Below are positions 1-11,400 of a stretch of DNA of 64,000 nt, in pieces (position 1 is the stretch's first letter; each line of letters begins with the position of its first letter). The position numbers and the translations under genes are program-made. The notes beneath the pieces were generated by a model. It did no database searches, had not been told where the DNA came from, and saw only the letters and a list, made by a program, of their open reading frames with translations. The stretch lies in assembly GCF_910592395.1 (NCBI RefSeq), contig NC_088318.1, positions 16,368,349-16,432,348 on the forward strand, in the 5' to 3' direction. The DNA is from Lineus longissimus. Lineage: Eukaryota > Nemertea > Pilidiophora > Heteronemertea > Lineidae.

Positions 1-3000
1 AACATAATTTTCCATCTGTCAGGACGATTTTGATGAGAATTTCCCGCAACTGATTCAGCTTGTTAAATGTCATCCCAAATGGTCAACAATTATCTGAGTA
101 CTCCTCTAGGACCCTCTATCTTATTGTCGCTCATCCGGTCAGCGCTGTTAAGTCCAAGAACGGGTTCTCCTGAGCTCCTTATGGTCAGTAATGAGTGATT
201 TCCTCAATTAATTGTACGTGAGCACAGTTGGCTTTCTTGTTCACTTAGCCATTAGCAATCAGTGCCACAACAATAAAGATGAAATAAGAATGTCTACCAA
301 GTTTCATTTGAGTACCATCATCAGGGCATCAAAGTATATGAGAATGAGAGAAGTGCATCGCTTTAAAGCGAACTTCATATGAACAATACAATGCCCTGGG
401 GTTCATCTTTAAAAATATAGTTGAACCGAACCAACTCACTTGACAGATTCCCTGCCACCAGGGAAGATACAAATTGACAAGGGGCCACCAAACAGTTATT
501 TTGATCAAATTTTCCAGCCGAAAATAGCAGCTAGTTAGCAAATTTCCTAATGGTTGGCGATAAGCAATTTCCTAATTGGGTACTAGACGTGACAGAGTAG
601 GAATTCCCTACACAATCCACTCAGGAGCAGGCTTCACCTCTCTAGGTGCCAGTGCCATCTGTTTGTGTTAGTGTTGCCATCAATGTATGCCGTTAAGTTT
701 AGAGTGTATTCTTAGAGGGCAGTACTAGGATGCGTCAGAAAATGCACACAAATGATTAATATTCATGTACACTTTCTAAACTATCTCCACAGTGCCCTAG
801 TCTACCACAAAAACATACTCTGCAGCTGTGCACAAGTGACAACTGAACTAATTTCTCCGAACAGCACTGCTGTTTTGGGAGGTTTAAATCTTTTTTGTTT
901 TGCTAGTAACTAATAGCAGCCCTCAAAGGAATAATAAAAGAATCTTTAAAAATCATATTTCTGACTTTTCTTTCAGTATGCTCAGCATTTCCAGGCAAAG
1001 CTCCGATTAAAAAAACATTAAAAAGAATATTGAATGAAGAAAATTCTACAAGCTCGTTTGTAAACATCTGCTTGGAACTGGTGACATTATCCTAACAAAG
1101 CAGTCTTGTTATTCATCCATGAAGCTTATGCGATAGGATCATCCTGCACTTTATAAGGAGCAGATGCATGCATATTATTGATAACCTTGGTATCGATACC
1201 ACTAGGCCAGGATGGATGCAGTGTGATCAGCCCTGGACAGCATGGCATCAAGGAAAGAGGTAGACCTTGGCCACATTCTTGAAATTAATTCGTAAAAATA
1301 AAATCTAATAGCAAATTTTTACTATTCTGGCAGTTCCAATTGCACTGACTGTGAAATTAGCTGTTTTTAACAATCGAAATAGTAATTCTTGACCATTTGA
1401 TGGTAATTTTTACCACCTTTTAGCTAGATTAACTGATTCACAGTTGTTGCAACAGGAACTACCAAATTAGTTGTTCTTACTTATGAATTTAAAGAGAGAG
1501 CAGATACTGGATAGTAGGAACTAAACATGCTAATGGAGACCTGCACCCCACCCACCCAATGCTGTTAAATTTAGGACTGATACCACAAGATCTGAGTAGA
1601 CGCCACTTAATTCAACTAGTGAGACATCTAGAGGAAGGAAGGAAGAATATGATGGGAAGACCCATAAGATCAAGATGTACGATATCAGGAGGATGCTCCC
1701 CCTTAATCAGCCCTAGACATCCAGTCATCTACACGAAAGGACAACTGATCACAAACCTGGGAAAACCTTGTCCATATAACCCAATTTGTTTGCTGTATAA
1801 GTATAGGATATCTGTCTTCAACCAACCCCTAACAAGCAGACTCCCTCTGTCAAAAACACTGACTCTCTGTCAAAAGCATACCAAAAAAATGCTTCATCCC
1901 GATAATGATGTAGTTTTTTGATTGGGCAGTCAGTCTATGCTGCAAGACTGTCGCCTGCAGTCGAATCTGCATGAGCAGTTGTCGACCACTTTCCTGTTGC
2001 ATATTTTGAGAACATATCTACTTGGCACCGATGTACGATAATACGATGGCGGATTAGGTATCACCCCTGTAAATCTATTGAAAATGATGAGCTACAGTCC
2101 ATAATTGACATCCCATCTTCTTCGTGTCAGTTACGCATCATTATCTGCCACTGATCTCCCTGGCATAGTATAAACTTGATAAGGTACAAGTATTCCCATT
2201 TTATAAGCTTTAATTTCACAAACAATGAGCAGGACGGCTTCCATGATGAAGAAACCACCTGTTAATCCATGAGATCATGAAAGCTTTCAAATGCCTTTCA
2301 AGCCCCAATAAAATGTTGCTTGCTAAACTAAAGCCATATTGAAGATTCAACACTTTTTCAAGATAATGACAGCTTCGGCTTCCCTATTCACGTAAATTTT
2401 GTTAGCATTGACGCTGACTTTCCCACCAGAAACAATTCAATTCCGTTTCCCAGGAATGGTTTATTCACACGTAATTATTGCTACATTCAACATTTGACAG
2501 CCAGGGCAGAATCTGAAATCGAGTTTTAGAAGAAATATTCCGGTAATTATTTTCCCGGAACGTCTTAACAGCATTATGATTAATGGTGAAGACAGGGTGC
2601 GATTCCCGAAGGAGTTTCATAAATCAATTTCCCTCAGAACATTAGAAGGGATGATGTTTTTTTAACAGGGAGACATTTGTCGGGCTTTCCTCTGCTGAAA
2701 TCTAGAAGCAGACATGATAATAAAGGGACAACACACTAAACGTTGAATTTTAATGCTGACTTTTGTTAGTATTGATGTTAGCGAGGTGGTTTTAGACATG
2801 GCAGTGAATTTCAGCTGGGCTGATAGTTACTGGTTACCTTCTCATCTTGTGAAGACTTTATTGCAGTTTGATGATTTACAAGCCTGGCAATCTTTATTGT
2901 CTCATGTTGAAGTATTGCACTTAACATGATCAACAAGGGGCCCTGGAGACAATAGCCAGTCCAGGGGAGCAATATAGTAAGAAAACTGCATGAGTGGCTG

Positions 3001-6000
3001 ATCCGAGTCACCCGATTGCACTCAATGATTTTCTCCAGCCTGAAAACATCTTTCCACTATCAGAGTCTGGACCGCGCAAGAATGCATGCCCTTATTTCTC
3101 ATGCCATTAAGATATTTTTATCGCATGGGCGGATCATCCACCTGGGTCATGTGATATTTGCTTTATTTGACATTTTCGCACATTTTTCTTCAAAATATAC
3201 ACTGGATCGTAATAAGAGTACCGATGACTTTTTTATATTGTAAAAGACATCCCCTCATTTTGGAAGACTTTGAATGATTCCTTTAGGGGGAAAATGTTGG
3301 TCTTATGTGGTTTGGTCTACTGGATCAGTGCACTTGGGGTATATGACAAATGCATGTACTCGGTGGTCCCCGATTACCGGGAAATGTCGCTTGGTTTTAA
3401 ACAACCCAATCGCTACCCCTTAATGAATATTGTCATTACCCTAATAGCACCAGGTCCGCATTCAAATTAATCAACCTGATCGAAGAACTGTTGCATGTGC
3501 TGATGTATCCCCACACCCTCCCTTAGTCGCAGATTTAATAAACCCCATTTAATTTGATTCGCCGTTTGATAAATCCACATCAGGAAAAGATATTCTGGGG
3601 ATTGTATTCTAGAAACGTTATGATTAACGGTGTAGATGGATTAATCCATTTTAGTTTTATCTTTGCTCGACTGATTGGCATCGGATGGCTAGGTGAGAAT
3701 GAGTTAAAGGAAGTGTCACTTCCCAGCTGATCCATCCTCGTCATTATTTCTTGTAATCCTCTTTCATTGAGCACGATATACATATCATACTGCCTGTTAT
3801 GAATTTAAAAGGCCCATTAAGGATCAATTCATGATACTTCAGCCTTCAGGTTCAGGTTTTATCAAAGAGTATGAGAGACTTAAATCATCAAATAATGATA
3901 CATTCAGAAAAGTGAAAATTACTCTAGTCATGAAAAACCTGGTTGGGTAAGGGGGGGGGATGTCTGATGTGGAGGTTTTGGAATCCAAAGAGTTGCCCCA
4001 CAAGTTCGTATTAAAATGAATAAAGGACTTGAAATCTAATGACAATCTAATTCTAATCTGTGGTGATTGCTGGTATGCTACGTAGGTATTTTTCATATCT
4101 GGAAAGGACAGGAAACATGCCTGAGAGTCATTTTTAAAATGCATAATGCATGGCATAAATAATATTGTCAGGACTTTGTTCAATTGGGAGTTGGTAGATT
4201 GCATCATGTCAGACTGGACGGCCAAGTCATCCACTGTAGCCAATGGTTAACCTACAAACCACCCCCTATACCATATTAGATACATCATGTACATTTGGAC
4301 AAATTTGGGGCAAAAAGGAAATTGAATTCAATCCTTGGGATTTCAACGGGAGACTACAAGCAGGAACCAAGGGATAAAATTGGTAGTCTCCAAGTGATTC
4401 ATTTGCATAGTCAGGAGAATCGATTTTATCAATGTATTCCTTGTGCCAGAGTGAACACGGTGAATGGTTCATTGCACTCTCTGATGGGAGAGAGTTGGAC
4501 TTCGGATCAAGGTATCACAGCTTTAAGTCCGAGGTGATTCAGAAACATCTTTTCGTTTTCGTATCAATCTAGTTTCTTTTCTTTTTGTTACTTGATACAT
4601 TCTTTCATGTACATTCATATCATTATCATTATTACTATCATCTTGAGGATAACACCTGAACCCAAATTTTACAAACTGACATGACTGAAAGACACAGGGA
4701 CTCCAGGCGGGATGCGGGCCACTCCCGAGGATGGTTCAAATCGGGGACTGGAATCCTCGAGGCTACCCTTGATATGACCTTCCAATCAGGAAGTTTGCCG
4801 GTGAAGCAATAGTTCTTGACTGCTCACCGAATATTCCAGGGCAAGCCAGTTCGACTAGTTGATAGGTAGGCATGTCCGATTCTTGTTAAGATTGCTTTCC
4901 TTGAGCCCCTAGCAAAATGACCATCCCTCCTTTTGTAGACCACTTCATCCACATTACTAAAGGATTGTCCGAACTCTTCAAGATGAGAGACAATACCATC
5001 TGTCTTTGATCCGATCAGATTTGACCAGACCATCACAACATCTTCCGCCTGATGTAGGGGGCTTATCATATACGCCAAAACAACTGAAACACCAGAACAA
5101 GACTCATTGATAGATTTACAGGTTGAATCCGAAGCGGCTCATACCCACTAGGCATGAAGTACTGTGCTTTATTCAATTCCTCAGTATTTGTATGTGGCCT
5201 TTAAGTAACCTTTGCAGTTAACCCCTTGAACCCATATGCCAGTTTAACTAACTACTTGGAGATATACTAATGACTGGGAAATCCCCTTTATATCTGTTCC
5301 TAACAAAACTGCAGCAGGGCTTTAACATATTTTAGGAATGTAAAGTTTTGTAGTTCAGTCAAGTTTTCTCAAATGTTACACAACCCCCATGTCTGGGAGG
5401 TGTTCAACAGGTACAAGGGATTCAAGGGGTTAAAGTTTCAGTCAGACATCTCAGATTTGTCTGCAAGGCATTTTCCTTTGTCAAAATCCAGTTAACTTGT
5501 ACAGTGTAATGTTTCTTTAAGACTCTTAAAGTCACAAATAAGATTACAAAACAGACCGTATCAATAATAATCACAAAAGCATCAGCCACAGCTTTTAGAA
5601 AATGAAATTTCTAAAGGTGCTTCAACCTCAAAGTTTCCTCTAACCCTATTAAGAGTAGTATCGAAAATAGATTTCAATCCTAGTTATCATATATTACATT
5701 GATGGTATGGGTTTTTTTTAATCATGTTAATAAAAAATACCCTGTTTAGTTGCACCTAAGTTAAGGTGAGTGAGGTTGGAGAGTGGGTAGTAATTTTCTT
5801 TCTTTTTTACATGTCGAATAGACAAAGTTCAATTAAGATGGTTTTTCTTGACTTTCTCAACACAGAATTGATCAAAATTAGCCGTGACTTTTTTAAACGT
5901 TTCCAATGATCAATTAATGAATTCTATATCTAAAGACTTGTAATGAAGAACTTTTTGAATTACAACTCATTCAAATGTAAATGTAAGTTTCTACCCAAAA

Positions 6001-6298
6001 ATTACAATTTATGTTATTGCTATCATATTTGGCATCAACTCAACACAACTGTTGCTGGAGCTAGTTTCTCCACTCAAAAAAGGGCAGAGTATCCGATGAA
6101 ATGAATCAAAAGAGACATGCTTGGTACGATTAGAAAGGAAATTTCATCAGAAATGCAATCAAACTGGTAATAAAACCTTTTAATATGCACGAGTCGCCCA
6201 TTAGGTGATTACGTTTGGAAATGGAAAAGGAAATTTGATGTAGGGGGAAAAAGTGATGTGGGCAGGGATGATAAACTAACCTAATGATGGCCCAGGAC
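1..6298. other. Non-coding stretch, no gene recognised
   Basis: AT-rich sequence with only short chance open frames on both strands. None shows a family motif, a splice-compatible neighbour or biased composition. The one structured element I see is the TTAA-flanked MITE listed separately. The BEL/Pao insertion starts immediately to the right. Confidence 0.6.
5222..5429. repeat. TTAA-flanked MITE (piggyBac-like ends)
   Basis: A 208-bp segment begins CCCCTTGAACCC and ends GGGATTCAAGGGG, giving inverted ends with one mismatch. TTAA lies immediately outside each end (5218-5221 and 5430-5433). A TTAA target site next to ends starting CCC is the pattern of piggyBac-type non-autonomous elements. 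The interior has no coding capacity. The superfamily assignment is inference. Confidence 0.6.
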
Positions 6299-6303
6299 AT
6301 TAG
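6299..6303. repeat. Target site duplication, left copy
   Basis: ATTAG directly precedes the TG of the 5' LTR. The same five bases directly follow the CA of the 3' LTR at 14466-14470. A 5-bp duplication is usual for BEL/Pao integrases. Confidence 0.9.
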
Positions 6304-6541
6304 TGTCGCATTGGGACAACCTGTATAAGTTTAGTTTTTTGGGACACACTGTAGTTCAAGGTAATTAGCATAGGTGGCAGCACTGGGGGGAGTGTGTTGA
6401 GAAAAAATGATGGAGGACATCTGAGATGCTGTGAGCACATGAAGAAAAGAAACCTGAATATTATGATGAGAAGATGAATATAGACAGTTTTATTGAATTA
6501 CAAGAGTTAGAGTTGAGTAATTATACAGTCCTACCCCGACA
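6304..6541 (+). repeat. 5' LTR of BEL/Pao element
   Basis: Begins TGTCGCATTGGGACAACC and ends TACAGTCCTACCCCGACA. It is identical over its full 238 bases to the copy at 14228-14465, and the boundaries are fixed by the flanking ATTAG duplication. No clear TATA box was identified. Confidence 0.95.
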
Positions 6542-6968
6542 TTAGGTCTCTTACCGACCGGATAGTGGAGCAGTGAGGTGACATTTGAGAACTGTAAAAA
6601 GTGAGAAACCATGTGCTATCCATGTACATTTTGTACAGAGTTGGCCTGTGCATTTGGCCTATGCTAGTATGCTGCTCAGTGCAAATGCATATGCATGCTG
6701 AAATCATCCAAATGAAGGACTGCTGTTGCAATTTGGATGCCGTTAAGACGACAAGAGAACATTAATTGTGCTGTCCCTCCATCAACCTTGGATTTTGGAA
6801 CACCACGTCAGTTCAAATCCGAGTGAGCTTTGAGCACAGGCAGCATGCTGAGGAAGAGTCAAGTGACATTCAAAGTCCAGTTGTATGTCACATCGATGGT
6901 CGCGGATTGTCGAATTCCTGTCGTTGCTGATCCCACCAACGCTTGAGTTTCGTCGAGTCACCGAGTCG

Positions 6969-7208
6969 GAGAACACTGTCGAGTTGTCGTGTTCTCAACA
7001 TCCCAGCATTGTCGAGTAGCTGGTACATCGTCGATGAGCATCATTCGCACATCATTTGCCAAATTCGTGGCTGATGTGATCCTACACAAGAGTGTGTTGA
7101 GCGTCTAACGAGTCGAGTCGGAGAACACTGTCGAGTAATTGTGTTCTCAAAGCCAGACGATCAACGAGTTTCTTCGTTCCTTGTCCCTGTGTGAGAACTG
7201 TCGTTCTC
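6969..7208 (+). repeat. Recurring stem-loops in BEL leader
   Basis: Two nearly identical 28-base hairpins at 6969-6996 and 7121-7148 have perfect 8-bp arms GAGAACAC / GTGTTCTC around 12-base loops that begin TGTCGAGT. A shorter version, GAGAAC / GTTCTC with a 4-base loop, lies at 7193-7208. The repeats around them share GTCGAGT-type and CATCGTCG-type words. Confidence 0.65.
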
Positions 7209-7733
7209 AACATCGAGCAATCGTCGATAGCTGTTAGCATCGTCGTCATCTTTGAGCATCGTCAATTTATGCTCAATATCCGAGTAACACTTCCACCCAA
7301 GTTCAAGGTCATCCGATGTCCATGCCGTGCTGCATTGATGAACTGAACTGTTTGAACCGAGCACCAGCCTCTGATTCCAAGAGACATTACCGAGTTAGCG
7401 AGTCACCATCTTCCAAGGACTGCTACATTCCAGCTTTGTGCATTGTTGTCACACACATGATATGCATGAACTAATATTTGAATTCTCTTTCAGATATTGA
7501 GTAAATTTATGAACTTTGCCTAGTATTTGGTATAGAAGTTGGCCTTTTACTGTGGGATTTCATTGTACATGTACATTGTAACTGTGTCTTGAGTTTTTGA
7601 GCATCTAGTCTAGGTTTGAGTAGGCCTTTGTACTAGAATCACCACATGAGTCTATGCTTTAGGTTGTAAGTTGACCTACTGCATACTACGAGTTATGAGT
7701 ATTTCTTCTGACTAAAAGCTGTATTTGGTCTTG

Positions 7734-7925
7734 AGAATCTTCGCTGCAGTTACAGGTTGTAATTTGACCTTGCTGCACACTAACTTGAGTTGAGTTTGAG
7801 AATCTTCGCTGCAGTTACAGGTTGTAATTTGACCTTGCTGCACGCTATCTTGAGTCGAGATTGAGAATCTTCGCTGTAAGTAGAGGTTGTAATTTGACCT
7901 TGCTACACGCCAACATCGAGTTGAG
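7734..7925 (+). repeat. 63-bp tandem repeat in BEL leader
   Basis: Three successive copies of a unit of about 63 bases begin TTGAGAATCTTCGCTG and include GGTTGTAATTTGACCTTGCT. The third copy has diverged somewhat, and a more degenerate copy precedes the array near 7661-7700. Confidence 0.75.
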
Positions 7926-8453
7926 TTTAGAGTCTCACTGTGGGTTTTGAGTGACCTTACAGTGTTAGCAAGTTTACCACATCAGTGTTAAGTGGAGAAT
8001 TTGCGTCTTTCTTGAGTAGAACACACGAGTTGTTGTTACGTTGTCATGCTTATGAGTAGGCCTTGGTGAAACTTGGAATATCACTTTGCGAGTTCATAAC
8101 ACCCAACGTGTACGGTGTTAGCAGTGCCAATTCATCTTGCATATTTTAGTTGCATTTCAAGCCAACTTCTATGCTACCATTTTGTATTGTCGCTTTCATG
8201 TGTTCACAGCTACACTTTTCCTAAGGTTCTATTTTGCAACGTTTCATCTGAGTTTATCTGGGGTTTGAGAAATTTCTTGTGCTGCCCTCTATGCTGTTCA
8301 TGATACTACAGGGTTGAGTTCATGTCATATTGACACAGGGAATTTATCAACTGGCTGAAATTCCAAGGGTTTAGATTGCTACTGTGCTTATTTCAGTCAT
8401 TCTCTCTGAGATCTGAGTTTTTTGAGTTTTGAGTTTTGAGTAAAACTGCAACC

Positions 8454-11400
8454 ATGGGTGAACCACCAACCTTGCAATCACTGTGTGATAAACGCAAAAT
8501 ATGTCGCGGGAAGTACACTCGACAGGAAAACACTGTGACAAGGTATTACAGGGAAGCATGTAACTTGTACGACAAAGGAGATCGCGTTACCCAGTTTGAG
8601 ACAGCCGTGCGAAAAACGGGTAATGCCATGGAAGAGCTGAATGCGGTCTACGGTGAATTGAAGGACGTACAGACTGAGGTGGACTTCCATCCTGATTTAG
8701 GGAAACTGAACGATGAAGCCTTGAGAGTTGAGACTGAGTCAGAGGAGAGGTATCGCACCCAGTACTACGACATTTCTGCCATGGTTCAACAACTGCAAGC
8801 GGATGCTGAGAAGGAGAGGCGTACCCCGTCGGAGAAGTCGAGTGATACTTTCACACCTGAGCACTTTGCCGCCGCCATGAAGGAGACCCTGGAATCAGTA
8901 CAAACAGGAATTTCTGGTGATCAGTTAGAAAGGATTCTAGGGACCTTATCGCACAAGAAGCGTTATGTTCAGATACCGAAATTCAAAGGTGATGTCGAGT
9001 TGTTTGACCAGTGGAAACAACTGGTAGAGACTGAATTAGAAAAACCAGGCTATAGCGAGGTGGAAAAGACCCACATAGTCATATCATTAGTTGATGGAGA
9101 GGTATCCAAACTCATCAGTGGACTAAAGGATCCAAGTTCAGATGACATCCTTGAGTTTTTGGAGAATAGGTACGGAGATGTGTTGACAAAGATCCAGAAG
9201 GCAGTGAACGAGATTGCTGCAGTGCCTGCTGTCAGTTCGCCCTCAGCAAAGGATCTTGATTCTCTCTACAACCTGCTTAATTCCAACTGGAATTACATCA
9301 TGAAACGAACAGAAGATGACAAACACGTGGTAAGGGCAAGCTGGATCTTTACAGCCCTTGTCCGACCAAAACTGCCAAAGGGACTTCTCAAAAAATGGGA
9401 TGGAGAGATAATCAAAGAGGAGAAGTCGATGGGGACGACGTCGGAATTACCGATACGTTTCGACACTCTTTTGGAGAAGCTGCAAGATGCCGTCAAGGTT
9501 GCGAGGCGAACGGAGCCAAGCAAACGAGATAAACCCGAGAAGGAGAAGGAGAAAGAGAAGAAGTGGGTTAAGGATTACCAGAAGGAATCTAAGAAGCCTA
9601 CAGGTCATGCTCTTCAGATATCTCAGAGGACACCGAAACCCAACAAGGAGGAATCGTGCATATTCTGTCAACTTAGGCACTTCTCATCAAGTTGTCCAAC
9701 AGTGAAGTCGATGCCTGTGTCAGAGCGAGTTGAGAAAGTGAAAGCGTCAAAGGCATGTTTCAACTGCTTGCGGACTACTCACTTTGTGGATGCATGTCGG
9801 TCATCTAGCTGTAAGAATTGCTCGAGGAAGCATCACACACTCTTACATTTCGACAAGCAAGGAGGAAACAAGACTGGGAGCAACCAGGAAACATCGAGCG
9901 AAAAGGAGACAAGTGGAGATGGTAACAAGCCTGAGGAGACCGTGAAATCACCCCACTACTTCGTGAAAGCCAGAGAGACAGATGGTGAAGTACTGTTACA
10001 GACAGGCCTAGCGAAATTGGAGTCGAGGAATGCAGTCGCACATGGACGAGTTCTCTTTGACTCAGGGAGTGGAGCCACATTTGTCAGCAAGCGAATGGCA
10101 AGGAGTTTGCAGCTGCATGGTCAACCAGTTGCAGCAGAGTTTACCTTAGCAGGAGGAAAGGTCATGACACTTGATACCCAACGAGTCAAGTTTCATTTGT
10201 CGAGCATACTACCCAAATGGAAGGGAGAGACGTTCGAAATCATCGCCTATGTTCTAGAAAATCCATGTGCTGATATCAATGAAGTCAATGAGGATTTGTC
10301 AAAGATTGAACAGCTGAGAGACCTCCAGATAGCTGATGAGTTCCCGAGAAAACGTCAATCGGTGGATGTTCTGTTAGGAATCCAGGATTCAATGAAAATC
10401 TTACAGGATAAGAGAGTCTTTGGATCAGGAAACAGTCTTTCAGCGCAGAGGAGTCACATTGGTTGGATCGTGTCCGGAACCTGTCCCGCTGATCAGGAAA
10501 GCCACACAACGTTGCCAGTCAATCATTCAACATTTCAACTGTCCAGCGAGATAGACATCGCGACCAAGCACTGGGAGACGGAGCACATAGGGATCCTACC
10601 AAATGAGAAAAACCAGCACCTCTCAGAGCTTGAGACTGAAGCCCTGAGACAGCACAAGGAGAAAACAATCAAGATCAAGGATGGTTATGAGACAGGATTG
10701 TTGAAACATCCGGAGTGGAAGGATAAAATTCTGAAATCAAACAAACAACAAGCAATGAGGAGACTTGGTAGTCTGGAGCAGAGACTGAAAAAGGATCCTA
10801 CATTGTCAGCGAGATACCAGGAGCAAATCAATGAGTTGATCAAGAAAGGTCGAGCGGAACGAGTGAGTGAGGAAAAGGAGCCGGAGGATCGTAGTGTGTG
10901 GTACTTGCCCCATCATCCAGTAGTGAGAGAGGACAAGACGACAACAAAGGTTAGAATCGTCTTCGATGGATCGATGAGAGGCCGGGATGGAGTATCACTC
11001 AACGACACCTTATTACCAGGACCTGCCCTGCAACCTGACCTTCCTGGAGTTTTGATGCGATTCAGGCGCCACAGAATTGCATTGATAGCGGATATCGAAA
11101 AGATGTTCCTCCAGGTAAGTATGAACGAGATAGATCGAGATAGCCAGAGATTCCTATGGAGAGACTTGGACACGGATAAGGAGCCGGAAGTTTTCAGATT
11201 GACCACAGTCACCTTCGGATTAACGTCTTCGCCATTCTCAAGCATCAAAACTGTGCTAGATCATGTCGCGGCACATCGTGAGGAGTACCCAAAAGCTGCT
11301 GCAGAGATTGAGGAGAATATCTTCGTGGATGATATTTTGAGTGGAGATGAGGAGGATAATGAGGTGGCGGAGTTGGCAGTTGGACTGAAGGAGATTCTGA

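Larger units (their letters stand above)
6542..8453 (+). other. Long structured leader of BEL/Pao element
   Basis: About 1.9 kb between the 5' LTR and the gag-pol start codon, with no long open frame. It is rich in GAGT/TTGAG motifs. It contains repeated short stem-loops with GAGAACAC / GTGTTCTC arms and a tandem repeat of about 63 bp before the coding region. In retroelements this region normally carries the primer binding site and packaging or dimerisation signals; assigning these structures to such roles is inference. Confidence 0.7.

Noticed and set aside
1559-1921. 120-codon plus-strand frame as a gene
   Set aside because: No family motif, no splice-compatible neighbours, and length within chance expectation for this much sequence.
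8436-8453. Upstream start of the BEL gag-pol frame
   Set aside because: The frame is open here but the first codon is TTG. The first ATG, at 8454, has a strong initiation context.
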